A stretch of 64,000 nucleotides of DNA from Desulfovibrio sp. G11 (GCF_900243745.1 NZ_LT984798.1:3352441-3416440); one strand, 5' to 3'. Shown: positions 16,210-25,453, numbered from the stretch's first letter. Notes: generated from the sequence alone by a model not told the origin. A program made the numbers and translations.

Positions 16210-17937
16210 ATGAGCGAGCATATTCCCACTCCCGTCACTGCCGGCGCACCCGATGCCGCCGCCCCCGAAACCACCGGCGGACTGGATTTCATCCGCACCC
16301 GCATTCTGGCCGACCGGGCAGCCGGACGCTTTGACTCCCGCGTGCATACGCGCTTTCCCCCGGAACCCAACGGCTACCTGCACCTTGGGCACGCCAAGTC
16401 CATCTGCCTGAATTATGGTCTGGCCAAAGAATTCGACGGCAAGTTCAACCTGCGCTTCGACGACACCAACCCCGTGAAGGAAGACACCGAATATGTGGAC
16501 TCCATCCGCGAGGACGTGCGCTGGCTGGGCGGCGACTGGCAAGACCGGGAGTGCTATTCCTCCGACTACTTTGAACAGCTCTACCTGTTTGCCGAACAGC
16601 TTATCCAGAACGGCAAGGCCTATGTGGACAGCTCCAGCGCGGAAGACATCCGCGCCATGCGCGGCACGCTCAAAGAACCGGGCACGGAAAGTCCCTACCG
16701 CAACCGCAGCGTCGCGGAAAACCTTGACCTCTTCCGCCGCATGCGCGCGGGCGAATTCCCCGACGGCGCTCATGTGCTGCGCGCCAAAATCAACATGGCC
16801 TCGCCCAATATGGTCATGCGCGACCCCACGCTCTACCGCATCCGCCACGCCCACCATCACCGCACCGGCGACGCGTGGTGCATCTATCCCATGTACGATT
16901 TTACGCACTGCATCTCGGATTCGCTGGAGCACATCACCCACTCCATCTGCACGCTGGAATTTGAAAACAACCGCGAACTCTACGACTGGACGCTGGACGC
17001 CTTGGGCATATACCATCCCCAGCAGATAGAATTCGCCCGACTGAACCTCACCCACACGGTGCTCTCCAAACGCAAGCTCATCCAATTGGTCAAGGAAGGG
17101 CATGTGCGAGGCTGGGACGACCCCCGCATGCCCACCATCAGCGGCCTGCGCCGCCGGGGCGTCCCCCCGGAAGCCCTGCGCGACTTCTGCGCCCGCATCG
17201 GCGTGGCCAGAGCGGACTCCACCGTGGAATACAGCCTCCTGGAATTCTGCATCCGCGAATACCTCAACGCCCACACCCGGCGCGTCATGGCGGTGCTCGA
17301 CCCCGTAAAGGTGGTCATCGAAAACTATCCTGAAGGGCAGACGGAACAATTTACCATGCCCTATCACCCCGAAGACGCCGCTTGGGGCTCCCGCACCGTG
17401 CCCTTCTCCCGCGAACTGTACATCGAACGGGACGACTTCCGGCTGGAGCCGCCCAAAAAATACCACCGTCTGGCCGTGGGCGCAGAAGTGCGCCTGCGCT
17501 ACGCCTATTACATCACCTGCCGAGAAGCCGTCACCGATGCCCAAGGACGGGTGACGGAACTGCGCTGCACCTATGATCCCGAATCCCGCGGCGGCTCAAG
17601 CCCCGACGGACGCAAGGTCAAGGGCACCATCCACTGGGTTGCCGCGGCCCACGCCCTGCCCGCGGAAGTTCGTCTGTACGAGCACCTCTTCACGGCGGAA
17701 AACCCCAACGCCGTGGACGAAGGCCAGACCTTCCTTGACCACCTGAACCCCGACTCCCTGCGCACGGTATGCGCCCAGTGCGAGCCCTCCCTGCGGGACG
17801 TGCAGCCGGGCACTACGGTGCAGTTTGAACGGCTGGGCTACTTCTGCGCGGACCCGGACGGCACGGAGGGAGCTCCCGTCTTCAACCGCACGGCGACCCT
17901 CAAGGATACGTGGGCCAAGATGGAAAAACGCGGCTAG
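16210..17937 (+). CDS. glnS: Glutaminyl-tRNA synthetase
   Basis: 575 residues; charges tRNA-Gln with glutamine in the cytoplasm. The class I HIGH-type motif is in [17 protein letters not shown] (residues about 49-65) and the KMSKS-type motif is VLSKRKL (about 285). GlnS rather than GltX is shown by [18 protein letters not shown] and by the C-terminal beta-barrel anticodon domains (about 350-570, with VKVVIENYP and KVKGTIHWV). ATG 16210 is chosen because family similarity starts shortly after it; the frame is open further upstream but unrelated. Unusually, this housekeeping gene sits between the island att repeats. Many deltaproteobacteria make Gln-tRNA via GatCAB, so this may be an extra or replacement route. 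Codon use is very GC-rich. Confidence 0.95.
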   Translation: MSEHIPTPVTAGAPDAAAPETTGGLDFIRTRILADRAAGRFDSRVHTRFPPEPNGYLHLGHAKSICLNYGLAKEFDGKFNLRFDDTNPVKEDTEYVDSIREDVRWLGGDWQDRECYSSDYFEQLYLFAEQLIQNGKAYVDSSSAEDIRAMRGTLKEPGTESPYRNRSVAENLDLFRRMRAGEFPDGAHVLRAKINMASPNMVMRDPTLYRIRHAHHHRTGDAWCIYPMYDFTHCISDSLEHITHSICTLEFENNRELYDWTLDALGIYHPQQIEFARLNLTHTVLSKRKLIQLVKEGHVRGWDDPRMPTISGLRRRGVPPEALRDFCARIGVARADSTVEYSLLEFCIREYLNAHTRRVMAVLDPVKVVIENYPEGQTEQFTMPYHPEDAAWGSRTVPFSRELYIERDDFRLEPPKKYHRLAVGAEVRLRYAYYITCREAVTDAQGRVTELRCTYDPESRGGSSPDGRKVKGTIHWVAAAHALPAEVRLYEHLFTAENPNAVDEGQTFLDHLNPDSLRTVCAQCEPSLRDVQPGTTVQFERLGYFCADPDGTEGAPVFNRTATLKDTWAKMEKRG

Positions 17938-18237
17938 ACAGTATCGTCACGAGCGCCTTTTCGGGTATCTCTGCGTCGAAATTCGTCTTTTATTCCGGTC
18001 ATGCACAGAAGAGTGCACTCCCTCCATAAAAGACTCTTTCTCATTGATATACCACGAAAATTCATCTCGTGACGACACTATCTAGAGGCTGCCTTTAAAT
18101 TGATTCTTTTGCCTTCCGGCGGCGTCAAGCTCCTCATTTTAGAGACAACCCAGAGTATATTTCTTTTAAATTATAAACTATTAACGTGGAATTGCTCTAA
18201 TTCCCCTTCCTCCACGCCCACGCGACGCTGTTTGACG

Positions 18238-18275
18238 CAGGGCAATGCCGGGACGATGTTCCCGCCATTGCCCTG
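18238..18275. repeat. Long interrupted hairpin between glnS and tauE
   Basis: CAGGGCAATG pairs with CATTGCCCTG, and an inner CGGGA pairs with TCCCG after a one-base step, giving about 15 paired bases around a 6-base loop. It lies 300 bp after glnS, with no T run. No supported gene is seen in 17938-18604; the stretch before the hairpin is AT-rich compared with its flanks. Confidence 0.5.
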
Positions 18276-18552
18276 CTCTCGTATGGCGTCCGCGCCCGGC
18301 GCTCAGAATATTGCGCCTCCTTTCACATACACCAATCGCCACCGGATTTTGGAGCGATTTTCTCGCAAACGACGCGCTCCACTTGCCGTAAAAGCATAGT
18401 TTTCAGCATTGCGGCCGTCGCCCTCTCCCCGCCTTATCCCCCACTCCAAATCCGAGACGACATATTTCAATCTTGCAAATATAGAGACTTAGCGCTCCGT
18501 ACATGTGGAAATTTTACTGTGCAATATTGTATAGTTACATTTTTCACATGCG

Positions 18553-18568
18553 TGGCATGCTTGTTGCT
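18553..18568 (+). promoter_or_regulatory. Sigma-54 promoter of the tauE/sulfotransferase operon
   Basis: TGGCATGCTTGTTGCT carries the GG and GC dinucleotides exactly 10 bases apart and matches the -24/-12 consensus (TGGCAC-N5-TTGCW) closely. It lies 36 bp before the tauE ATG. An inverted pair CATGTGGAAAT / ATTTTTCACATG (18502-18512 and 18539-18550) just upstream could bind a regulator. The last gene of this cluster encodes a sigma-54 activator. Confidence 0.75.
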
Positions 18569-18604
18569 GTACGGACAGTAACGTCATGTACACGGAGTGT
18601 AGTT

Positions 18605-19348
18605 ATGTTCATTCTTCTCGCGTTGATCGCCATTCTTGTGGGCGCGCTCATCGGCACGGTGGGCGTTGGCGGTATTCTGCTCATTCCTGCCCTCAACGGA
18701 CTTGCCGACCTCCCCATTCAGGTGAGCATGGGCACGGCCCTGTTCAGCTTCATTTTTACCGGCGTGCTGGGCACATGGCTCTACCAGCGTCACGGGAGCA
18801 TCAACTGGGGCATCACCATCCCGGTCTGCGCCGGAGCGCTGCTGTCGGGTTATGCCGGGGCCTTGTGCAACGGCTACGCCTCTCCGCGCCTGCTGAGCAT
18901 TCTGCTGGGCATGGTCATCGTCTTCGCGGGGATATACGCCCTGCTGCCCGCCCGCCAGAACATCGCCGCCCAAGGCGATAAGCGCAGTCTCCCGCTGCTG
19001 CTGGGCATAGGCGCGCTGGTGGGCTTCGGCTCAGGGCTTACCGGCGTGGGCGGGCCTGTGCTTTCGGTGCCGCTCATGGTCATTCTGGGCTTCGCCCCGC
19101 TGACGGCCATCGCCACAAGTCAGGTCATTCAGATAACCGCGGCCCTTTCCGGCACGCTGGGCAATGTTTCCAACGGAGCCATCGACTTCTCGGTGGCGGC
19201 ATGGGTGACGGTACTGGAGCTTGGAGGCGTTATTCTCGGCGCGCGTCTGGCCCATACAGTCTCCACCGCGACCCTGAAAAAGACGGTCTCTGTGGTATGT
19301 ATCCTTGTCGGCGGTTTTGTGCTGGCAAGGGCGATAATGCAATCCTAA
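18605..19348 (+). CDS. TauE/SafE-family membrane transporter
   Basis: 247 residues with about seven or eight hydrophobic helices and the family's two-fold internal repeat: GALIGTVGVGGILLIPAL near residue 13 and GFGSGLTGVGGPVLSVPL near 140 are the paired signature motifs. The family exports sulfite, sulfoacetate or similar organosulfur anions and acts in the inner membrane. The ATG at 18605 is preferred because GGAG precedes it and it follows the sigma-54 promoter; the frame is open upstream from 18503. The sulfotransferase gene begins 19 bp downstream with its own AAGGAG, so the two are probably co-transcribed. Substrate is unknown; the neighbours suggest a sulfur-containing anion. Confidence 0.85.
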   Translation: MFILLALIAILVGALIGTVGVGGILLIPALNGLADLPIQVSMGTALFSFIFTGVLGTWLYQRHGSINWGITIPVCAGALLSGYAGALCNGYASPRLLSILLGMVIVFAGIYALLPARQNIAAQGDKRSLPLLLGIGALVGFGSGLTGVGGPVLSVPLMVILGFAPLTAIATSQVIQITAALSGTLGNVSNGAIDFSVAAWVTVLELGGVILGARLAHTVSTATLKKTVSVVCILVGGFVLARAIMQS

Positions 19349-19367
19349 TCTTGCAAGGAGTACTCTC

Positions 19368-20522
19368 ATGTCCATTACGCTCAACGAACGCCCCATATTC
19401 ATGATCGGCGCGGAACGCTCCGGCACCACCCTGGTCATGGCCCTCCTCGGCTGCCACTCGCGCATCGCCGTGCCGGAAGTGGTGTGGTACTATCCCCGCT
19501 TCTACCCCTACCTGCACACCTACGGCGACCTTGGCAAGGACGAAAATTTCCGTACACTGGCCAGCGAGATGGTCTTTGGCCTCAAAACCCCCTTCTGGGG
19601 CATGAAGGTCAACCCGCGCACCATTCTGGACGAAGTCATCGAACTGGCCCCGGAACGCAGTTTCGCCGGGCTCTACGCAGCCATGCATCTGCGGTTCGCC
19701 CAGTACAGCAACAAGCCGCGCTGGGGAGAAAAAACACCGCATAACCTCTACTTTGTGGACGCCATGCACCGCGACTTCCCCAATGCCCAGTTTATCTACA
19801 TCACCCGCGACGGGCGCGACTCCTGCGTGGATTACATGGAATCCTCGTTTGGCCCCACCAACATCTACTGCGCCGCCCACTCGTGGAAGCGCTGCTGGAA
19901 TGCCGTCAAGGACTGGCGCAAGCCGCTCTCCGACAAGGGCCTGTGGCTGGACGTGTGCTACGAAGAACTCGTGCGCAAGCCTGAGCAGGTCATGCGCGGC
20001 GTGTGCGACTTCCTTGGCGAAGACTTTGAAGAAGGCATGTTCGACTTCTACAAGACCGACATGGCCAAGGCCCGCGGCGCGTCCCGCGACCACGCGCCTC
20101 TGGGCCACGCCATCAGCGACAAGTATGTCGGCATCTACAAAGACCTGCTGAGCCAGCGCGACCAGCGCATCTTTGCCGCCGTGGCGGGCAAGGAACTGGA
20201 AGAGGCCGGCTATAAGAACGACGTGACCCCGGAAATGCCTTCCGAAAAAATGATCAGCAAATATGTGGAATTCGACGGCCGCATCCGCGCGGCCACGCTG
20301 GACGGCTTTGAAGGCCACATCGTGTTCGAAAGCTACAACGATTGGCTCCTTGACCAGCGCGAAGAACGCCGCAAAAAGGGCATCTGGAGCGAAGCCGACA
20401 ATCCCCACACCTTCCCGCAGGGCGACCCGGACGAAGAAATGATCATGGGTCTGCGCGCTTGGGGCACATGGAAGAAGCACTTCTCCATCAAACGGCAATA
20501 TGTGGGCGACGTAGTACTGTAG
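19368..20522 (+). CDS. PAPS-dependent sulfotransferase family protein
   Basis: 384 residues. The 5'-phosphosulfate loop is IGAERSGTTLVM (residues about 13-24) and the 3'-phosphate site is YITRDGRDSCVDYMES (about 144-159), the two hallmark PAPS-binding motifs of sulfotransferases. WGEKTPHN (about 123-130) matches the conserved EKTP region. No signal peptide is present, so it is cytoplasmic. It should move a sulfuryl group from PAPS to a hydroxyl or amine; the acceptor cannot be read from sequence. Co-transcribed with tauE and followed by an SLC13 carrier, which suggests making or handling a sulfated small molecule. A short GC-rich hairpin (20535-20564) follows. Confidence 0.85.
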   Translation: MSITLNERPIFMIGAERSGTTLVMALLGCHSRIAVPEVVWYYPRFYPYLHTYGDLGKDENFRTLASEMVFGLKTPFWGMKVNPRTILDEVIELAPERSFAGLYAAMHLRFAQYSNKPRWGEKTPHNLYFVDAMHRDFPNAQFIYITRDGRDSCVDYMESSFGPTNIYCAAHSWKRCWNAVKDWRKPLSDKGLWLDVCYEELVRKPEQVMRGVCDFLGEDFEEGMFDFYKTDMAKARGASRDHAPLGHAISDKYVGIYKDLLSQRDQRIFAAVAGKELEEAGYKNDVTPEMPSEKMISKYVEFDGRIRAATLDGFEGHIVFESYNDWLLDQREERRKKGIWSEADNPHTFPQGDPDEEMIMGLRAWGTWKKHFSIKRQYVGDVVL

Positions 20523-20534
20523 ACTGACTTTCCG

Positions 20535-20564
20535 GCGGCGGGGACAATCCGACGGCCCCGCCGC
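20535..20564 (+). repeat. Intercistronic GC-rich hairpin after the sulfotransferase gene
   Basis: GCGGCGGGG and CCCCGCCGC form a perfect 9-bp stem with a 12-base loop and no T run. It may lower or stabilise read-through into the SLC13 gene. Confidence 0.5.
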
Positions 20565-20641
20565 AGGGATGCCTTGTGCATGCCCTCCCGCAATTCCCGC
20601 CTGCCCGCGACCCTCCGCTGGCAGCGCAAAGGAGCAATACC

Positions 20642-22138
20642 ATGACTGACTCCAGTTCCCACGCAGCAACTTACGGCCCCAAGGAGTGGCTGTATATCCT
20701 GTTGGGGCCCGGCCTCCTGCTTATGGCTTTGGCGGCGCCGTTCTTCGGGCCTTTTAACGCCAGATTCGGTTTCGGCATTCTGCTTTGGATGGTATGGTGG
20801 TGGATTTCGGCGGTTGTGGATATCAAATTAACCTGTCTTGTTCCCATTTTTGTGGCCTGCGTCTATCAATACATGCCGCTGGAAAAGGTGCTGAGCGCCT
20901 ATGTGCACAAAGAAGCCGCCCTCATCTTTGGCGCTACGGCCCTCACCGCCGCCTGGGTGCGCTGGGGATTCGCCCGTCGGCTGGCGCTCAACTTTCTCAT
21001 GCGCTTCAGCAACAATGTGCGGGCGCAAACTGCAGGCTGGTTTGTGCTGTGCGGCGTGACGAGCTTTGTGGTGGGCAATACCACCGTAGCCGCCATGTTC
21101 GCGCCCGTGGCCGTGGCCTCGCTCATGTACGCCGGGTTTACCAGCAATGAAGAACGCTGGAACTCCAAGGCCGCCTCCAATATCCTCATTGCCGTGGCCT
21201 GGGGCGCGTCTGTGGGCGGCATGGCCACGCCGCTGGGAGGAGGACAGTCCGTGGTGACCTACGGTCTGCTCAACAAGTATCTGGGGCACGACATCTTTTT
21301 CCTCGATTGGACGCTGCGCATGCTGCCCCTGTCGCTGTGCGTCATCGCCGGGGTGGCCGTGCTCATGTACTTCATGAAAACCGACATGCAGCACTTCAGC
21401 GGCAGCCGCGAATTTTATCAGAAGGAGCTGGAAAAGCTCGGCCCCATGACGTTTGAAGAAAAAATCGCGCTGGCCGGTTTTGTGCTGGCCATCGGTCTGG
21501 CCCTCTTGCAGCCCCTGTACGCCCCCTACACCAAGGGCCCGGCCTGGACATGGCTGCGCCCCACCCAGATGTTCTGCATCATCCCCCTGCTGCTCTTCTT
21601 CTGGCCTTCCAGGGCGGTTAAAGGCGAGAATATCCTCTCGGCGGACACCCTGCGCAAGTACTTCCCCGTGACCATCCTCTTCATGTGGCCGGCTTCGGTG
21701 GCCCTGAGCCGCATCATCTCCCAAACGGGCGCGGGCAAGGTGTTCGGGCAGTGGATCAGCCCCTTCCTCGGCGTCAGCGACACGCTGTCCATCGCCGCGT
21801 GGAGCGTTTTCGGCAACATGCTCTCGCAAGTGACCAGCGACACGGCGGCGGCCGGCGTCATGGTGCCGCTGGCCATTGAATCCATGCGCAACTGGCATGG
21901 GCTGGAATTCGGCGCGGTGCCCTGGGTCTGGGTTTCCGGCGCGGCCATCAGTTGGAGCTACGCCGTGGCCTCCGCCACGGGCGCGCAAGGCATCGTGGCC
22001 GGCTACGGCGCCAACTTGCGCACCATGTTTGTCTGGGGTCTTGTGGCGGCGGTGGTTTCGGTGGCCATCACCATCCTCTACTTCTGGCTAACCGTCGTCG
22101 TCTTTGGTATGGGATTCTACACCCTCCCGCCTGTATAA
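20642..22138 (+). CDS. SLC13/DASS-family sodium-coupled anion transporter
   Basis: 498 residues with about 11-12 transmembrane helices. The two repeated SNT-like signatures of the DASS family appear as VVGNTTVAAMFAPVAVASL (about 143-161) and, in the second half, QVTSDTAAAGVMVPLAIES (about 398-416); ATPLGGGQSVV matches the region after the first signature. DASS carriers import sulfate, di- or tricarboxylates with sodium. GGAG lies 8 bases before the ATG. The two preceding sulfur-linked genes make sulfate or a sulfonated or sulfated organic anion a reasonable substrate, but dicarboxylates cannot be excluded, especially as the linked regulator is PrpR-like. Confidence 0.87.
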   Translation: MTDSSSHAATYGPKEWLYILLGPGLLLMALAAPFFGPFNARFGFGILLWMVWWWISAVVDIKLTCLVPIFVACVYQYMPLEKVLSAYVHKEAALIFGATALTAAWVRWGFARRLALNFLMRFSNNVRAQTAGWFVLCGVTSFVVGNTTVAAMFAPVAVASLMYAGFTSNEERWNSKAASNILIAVAWGASVGGMATPLGGGQSVVTYGLLNKYLGHDIFFLDWTLRMLPLSLCVIAGVAVLMYFMKTDMQHFSGSREFYQKELEKLGPMTFEEKIALAGFVLAIGLALLQPLYAPYTKGPAWTWLRPTQMFCIIPLLLFFWPSRAVKGENILSADTLRKYFPVTILFMWPASVALSRIISQTGAGKVFGQWISPFLGVSDTLSIAAWSVFGNMLSQVTSDTAAAGVMVPLAIESMRNWHGLEFGAVPWVWVSGAAISWSYAVASATGAQGIVAGYGANLRTMFVWGLVAAVVSVAITILYFWLTVVVFGMGFYTLPPV

Positions 22139-22148
22139 ACCTGCATAC

Positions 22149-22183
22149 GGCGCGGGGCCACTGCGGGCGGCAGGCCCCGCGCC
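22149..22183 (+). repeat. GC-rich hairpin between transporter and activator genes
   Basis: GGCGCGGGGCC and GGCCCCGCGCC form a perfect 11-bp stem around 13 bases, ending one base before the GGAGG of the next gene. It could attenuate the regulator gene relative to the operon. Confidence 0.55.
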
Positions 22184-22195
22184 GGAGGCTTACTC

Positions 22196-24154
22196 TTGAA
22201 TCTGCACACTGTCCCTCACCCTCCCTACCGTTTCGCCTTTGTTTCCAACTCCAGCGCCATTGCCACGGCGGTGCAGGAATATGCCGCAACGCTGGGCATG
22301 GGCATGGAGATTCGCCTTGCCACCATGGAAAAGGCCGTCCCCGTGGCCCGCTCCCTGCTGGAAGAAGGCATTGAGGTCATTTTGGGCGGCGGAGCCACAG
22401 GCAAACTCCTGCGGCAGCAACTGCACAGGCCGGTGGTCACCATTGCCCGCAGCCATCTGGATGTGCTGCGGGCGCTGCTGCACGCGCGGCGACACGCGAC
22501 CCGCATTGCGCTGACCTGCTACGACGCCCCGCCTGCCGGGTGGGAAATGCTGGAAAACCTCCTGAATATACAGATCACCACGGTTTCCTTCACCACCACG
22601 GAAACCTTGCGCACAGGCATCGGCAATGCCGTGGCCAACGGCGTGGAATGCGTCGTGGGCGGCGGCATCTGCGCGGAAATAGCCCGCAACCTGGGATGCG
22701 AGGGGATTGTCGTCTCGCCGGGCGCGGACGTGATGCAGCGAGCGCTGGAAGAAGCCGTCAACATCGCCGCCTCCCAACGTCTGGAGCGCGAACAGGCCGC
22801 ATGGCTGCGGGGCATTCTGGATTCGCTGCACGAAGGCATTGTGGGCGTCGACGCGCTGGGAAAGGTCATCACCTGCAACCCCAAAGCCACGCAACTGCTG
22901 CAGGCGGACGCCCGCCAAACCACGCCCACCGTCACCACGGCGCTGCGCCGTCTGGGCATCCCCGACGCGCTGTACCGGCTGGAACGGCGACAGGACACCG
23001 TGCGTCAGGTGGGAAAGCACGAATTTATCGTCAACTCGCGCCCCATTCTGGTCAATGACGAGGTGCGCGGGGCCGTGGCGGCCTTCCGCCCCGCTGAAGA
23101 CATACGCACCATCGACGGAAAACTGCGCGCCCACCTGCGCGACAAGGGCTTCGCCACCCGACACGATCTTGATTCGCTGGCGGGAGACAGCCCCGCCATG
23201 CGCCAACTGCGCGCCAAAGCCCGCCGCTTCGCCACAACTGAAGCTTCCGTGCTCATTCAGGGAGAAACCGGCACGGGCAAGGAATTGCTGGCCCACGGCA
23301 TCCACGCCGCCAGTCCGCGCTGCCGCCAGCCCTTTGTGGCCATCAACTGCGCGGCCCTGTCGGAAAGCCTGCTGGAAAGCGAGCTGTTCGGCCATGATGA
23401 AGGGGCGTTTACCGGCGCACGCCGCGGCGGCAAAGACGGGCTTTTTGCTCTGGCCAACGAAGGAAGCATTTTTCTGGATGAGATCGGCGACATTTCCCCG
23501 GCCTTGCAGGCCCTCCTGCTACGGGTGCTGGAATCTGGAGAAATCATGCGCGTAGGCGGAGATAGGGTCATCCCGGTCAATGTGCGCGTCATCAGCTCTT
23601 CATGGAAGAGTCTGGTGACTGAAGTACGGGCCGGACGTTTCCGCGCCGATCTCTATTACCGCCTGACCACCCTGAGCCTGCACCTGCCGCCCTTGCGCCA
23701 GCGCATCGGCGATATCCCGGCGATTGTCCACGCCCTGCTGGCCCGACGGGGATTGCCCAACTGTTTTTCCCCGCGTGGTCTGGCCATGCTGGGGGAATAC
23801 GCCTGGCCGGGCAATATCCGCGAACTGGAAGCGCTGGTGCGCCGCTATACCCTGCTGTTGGAAGGCTCCAGCCCCGACGACCAGCTCTTGCAAGAACTGC
23901 TGGAAGAGCTGCGCCTCACACAGGCCGCCCCTTGCCCTGACGCCGTGCCGGAATCGGCCGCCCAAGGGAGCGCGCCCCCCGCGCACGCGACCCCCTGCTC
24001 CGCGCCCTCGCTCAGGGAACAACTGGAGCGCTGCGAATGCGATATTCTGAAGCAAGCCTTGGCCAACGCCAACCACAACCGCGCTCTGGCCGCACGCGCC
24101 TTGGGCATCAGTCCCAACACCCTGTGGCGCAAACTCAAAACCTGTAAAGCCTGA
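22196..24154 (+). CDS. PrpR-type sigma-54 activator (enhancer-binding protein)
   Basis: 652 residues. It starts at TTG 22196, supported by GGAGG at 7-base spacing; no ATG lies near. Residues about 15-190 resemble the PrpR N-terminal sensor (MEIRLATMEKAVPVARSLLE, then VILGGGATGKLLRQ), which binds small organic molecules. A PAS-like segment follows (about 205-300). The AAA+ domain has Walker A GETGTGKE near 356, the sigma-54-contacting GAFTGA near 403 and Walker B IFLDEIGD near 425. A Fis-type HTH ends the protein (NRALAARALGISPNTLWRKL). It closes the tauE/sulfotransferase/SLC13 cluster, whose first gene has a sigma-54 promoter, so it probably switches this operon on in response to a cognate ligand. 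Confidence 0.92.
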   Translation: MNLHTVPHPPYRFAFVSNSSAIATAVQEYAATLGMGMEIRLATMEKAVPVARSLLEEGIEVILGGGATGKLLRQQLHRPVVTIARSHLDVLRALLHARRHATRIALTCYDAPPAGWEMLENLLNIQITTVSFTTTETLRTGIGNAVANGVECVVGGGICAEIARNLGCEGIVVSPGADVMQRALEEAVNIAASQRLEREQAAWLRGILDSLHEGIVGVDALGKVITCNPKATQLLQADARQTTPTVTTALRRLGIPDALYRLERRQDTVRQVGKHEFIVNSRPILVNDEVRGAVAAFRPAEDIRTIDGKLRAHLRDKGFATRHDLDSLAGDSPAMRQLRAKARRFATTEASVLIQGETGTGKELLAHGIHAASPRCRQPFVAINCAALSESLLESELFGHDEGAFTGARRGGKDGLFALANEGSIFLDEIGDISPALQALLLRVLESGEIMRVGGDRVIPVNVRVISSSWKSLVTEVRAGRFRADLYYRLTTLSLHLPPLRQRIGDIPAIVHALLARRGLPNCFSPRGLAMLGEYAWPGNIRELEALVRRYTLLLEGSSPDDQLLQELLEELRLTQAAPCPDAVPESAAQGSAPPAHATPCSAPSLREQLERCECDILKQALANANHNRALAARALGISPNTLWRKLKTCKA

Positions 24155-24161
24155 CTTTCAA

Positions 24162-24193
24162 TCTAGAGCATTTCACGTGTAATCTGCTCTAGA
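24162..24193. repeat. Short palindromic element, first copy
   Basis: TCTAGAGCA and TGCTCTAGA flank 14 bases. A close relative lies at 59922-59947 (AGCATTTCA and TAATCTGCTCT shared), outside the island, so this is a dispersed small repeat. Confidence 0.5.
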
Positions 24194-24225
24194 AAGGGCC
24201 GAAAGGGCAGGAGGAAATATCCGAA

Positions 24226-24262
24226 AGGGCCTTGCCGCACAGCGGACAAGGCCCTGTTATTA
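24226..24262 (+). terminator. Terminator between the activator gene and tpx
   Basis: AGGGCCTTG pairs with CAAGGCCCT around a 12-base loop and is followed by GTTATTAATT. It lies between convergent genes and may serve both. Confidence 0.65.
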
Positions 24263-24329
24263 ATTACGAATTCGTCTTACACGGACGCGCCGGAAGGCAA
24301 AACAACCGCCCCCAAACAAAGGGATGTCT

Positions 24330-24833
24330 CTACAACGCCTTGCGCACCGCCTCCAGCACCGCGTCATAATCCGGCTCGTGCGTCACTTCGGGCACCAGTT
24401 GGACATAGCGCAGAACGCCGTCAGCGCCCACCACAAAGACGGCGCGGGCCAACAGCCGCAATTCCTTGATCAGCACGCCGTAATTGGTCCCAAAGCTGAC
24501 GTCCCGATGATCAGACAGGCTGCTCACGGCAGCCACCCCGGCAGCGCCGCACCAGCGGGCCTGCGCAAAGGGCAGGTCGCAACTCACTGCCGCGATCCGC
24601 ACCTTGTCGGACAGGGCGGCGGCTTCCTTGTTGAAGCGGCGGACTTCCATGTCGCAAACCGGCGTATCCAGCGAAGGCACCGTCACCAGCACCGCAACCT
24701 TGCCCGCAAAATCCTTGACGGTGCGCGGGCTCAAATCATTGGCCAGCACAGTGAAATCCGGGGCCTTTTGCCCGACAACGGGGAGTTCCCCCACCAGAGT
24801 CAACGGATTACCCATAAATGTGACGCTGTTCAT
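24330..24833 (-). CDS. tpx: Thiol peroxidase Tpx (atypical 2-Cys peroxiredoxin)
   Basis: 167 residues, full family length. The peroxidatic Cys60 lies in SLDTPVCDME and the resolving Cys95 in ARWCGA, the spacing of Tpx. It reduces hydrogen and alkyl peroxides in the cytoplasm with thioredoxin, useful to an anaerobe meeting oxygen. Only about 7 bp separate its ATG from the point where the GC-rich cassette meets the truncated DUF1538 gene, so its native promoter seems lost or must lie within the neighbouring gene. Convergent with the sigma-54 activator gene. Confidence 0.95.
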   Translation of the reverse strand: MNSVTFMGNPLTLVGELPVVGQKAPDFTVLANDLSPRTVKDFAGKVAVLVTVPSLDTPVCDMEVRRFNKEAAALSDKVRIAAVSCDLPFAQARWCGAAGVAAVSSLSDHRDVSFGTNYGVLIKELRLLARAVFVVGADGVLRYVQLVPEVTHEPDYDAVLEAVRKAL

Positions 24834-24847
24834 ATGCGCCCGTCAAA

Positions 24848-25453
24848 ATGATTATGGGGCTTGGCTATTCTTTCGTTGGATTGGTTTGTTTTTTTGTAGG
24901 AGTTCAGGGAGGTTTTATTCCGGCCGGGCGAGAAATGGGAGCATTGCTGGCTCTACATGATTTTCGTTATCTTCTGCTGATCGTGGGCGTAGCCATGGGA
25001 GCCCTCGCCGTTTGTGCCGAGCCGGCCGTGTGGGTGCTGAATGCCCAGGTGGAAGAAGTTTCAGGCGGGCATATCAAAAAGAGCGTGATGTTGATATCTC
25101 TGTCTCTTGGCGTGGCGACCGCCGTGGGGCTTGCCATGGTTCGGGTTATCACGGGGTTGAGCATCTGGTGGTTCCTGATCCCTGGGTATGTACTGGCTCT
25201 GGGGCTTATGCGCTTTTGTCCTCGAATGTTCACGGCTATTGCCTTTGATTCCGGTGGGGTGGCATCCGGGCCGATGGCCTCCACCTTTATTCTTGCCTTC
25301 ACGCTTGGAGCGTCGCATAGCTTGGGCGGCAATCCTATTGCCGATGCTTTTGGCGTCATTGCCATGATAGCCATGACGCCGCTGATAGCCATCCAACTCC
25401 TTGGGATTTTTTTTGATCGCCGGGAACGTGCAGTGAAGCTACGCCATAAGTAA
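24848..25453 (+). pseudogene. DUF1538 membrane protein, N-terminally truncated
   Basis: 201 residues with about six hydrophobic helices. The sequence (GFIPAGREMGALLA, then VAMGALAVCAEPAVWVLNAQVE and DSGGVASGPMASTFILAFT) fits the C-terminal half of DUF1538 proteins, which usually carry two such repeats and about 500 residues. Here the first half is missing and there is no ribosome site, because the open frame runs back into the tpx upstream region. The break at about 24840 coincides with a fall in GC content. DUF1538 genes are often next to P-II genes, as here; a transport role is suspected for the family but not established. It is probably non-functional unless expressed as a half protein. 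Confidence 0.7.

Noticed and set aside
16192..17544. 450-codon frame opposite glnS
   Set aside because: GC-driven antisense shadow of an unambiguous synthetase gene.
18100..18399. 99-codon ORF between glnS and tauE
   Set aside because: No ribosome site, no domain, overlaps the long hairpin, and composition changes mid-frame.
19230..24076. Long minus-strand open frames opposite the sulfotransferase, SLC13 and activator genes
   Set aside because: High GC third positions leave the antisense frames open; composition is His/Arg/Gly-rich and no domains are seen.
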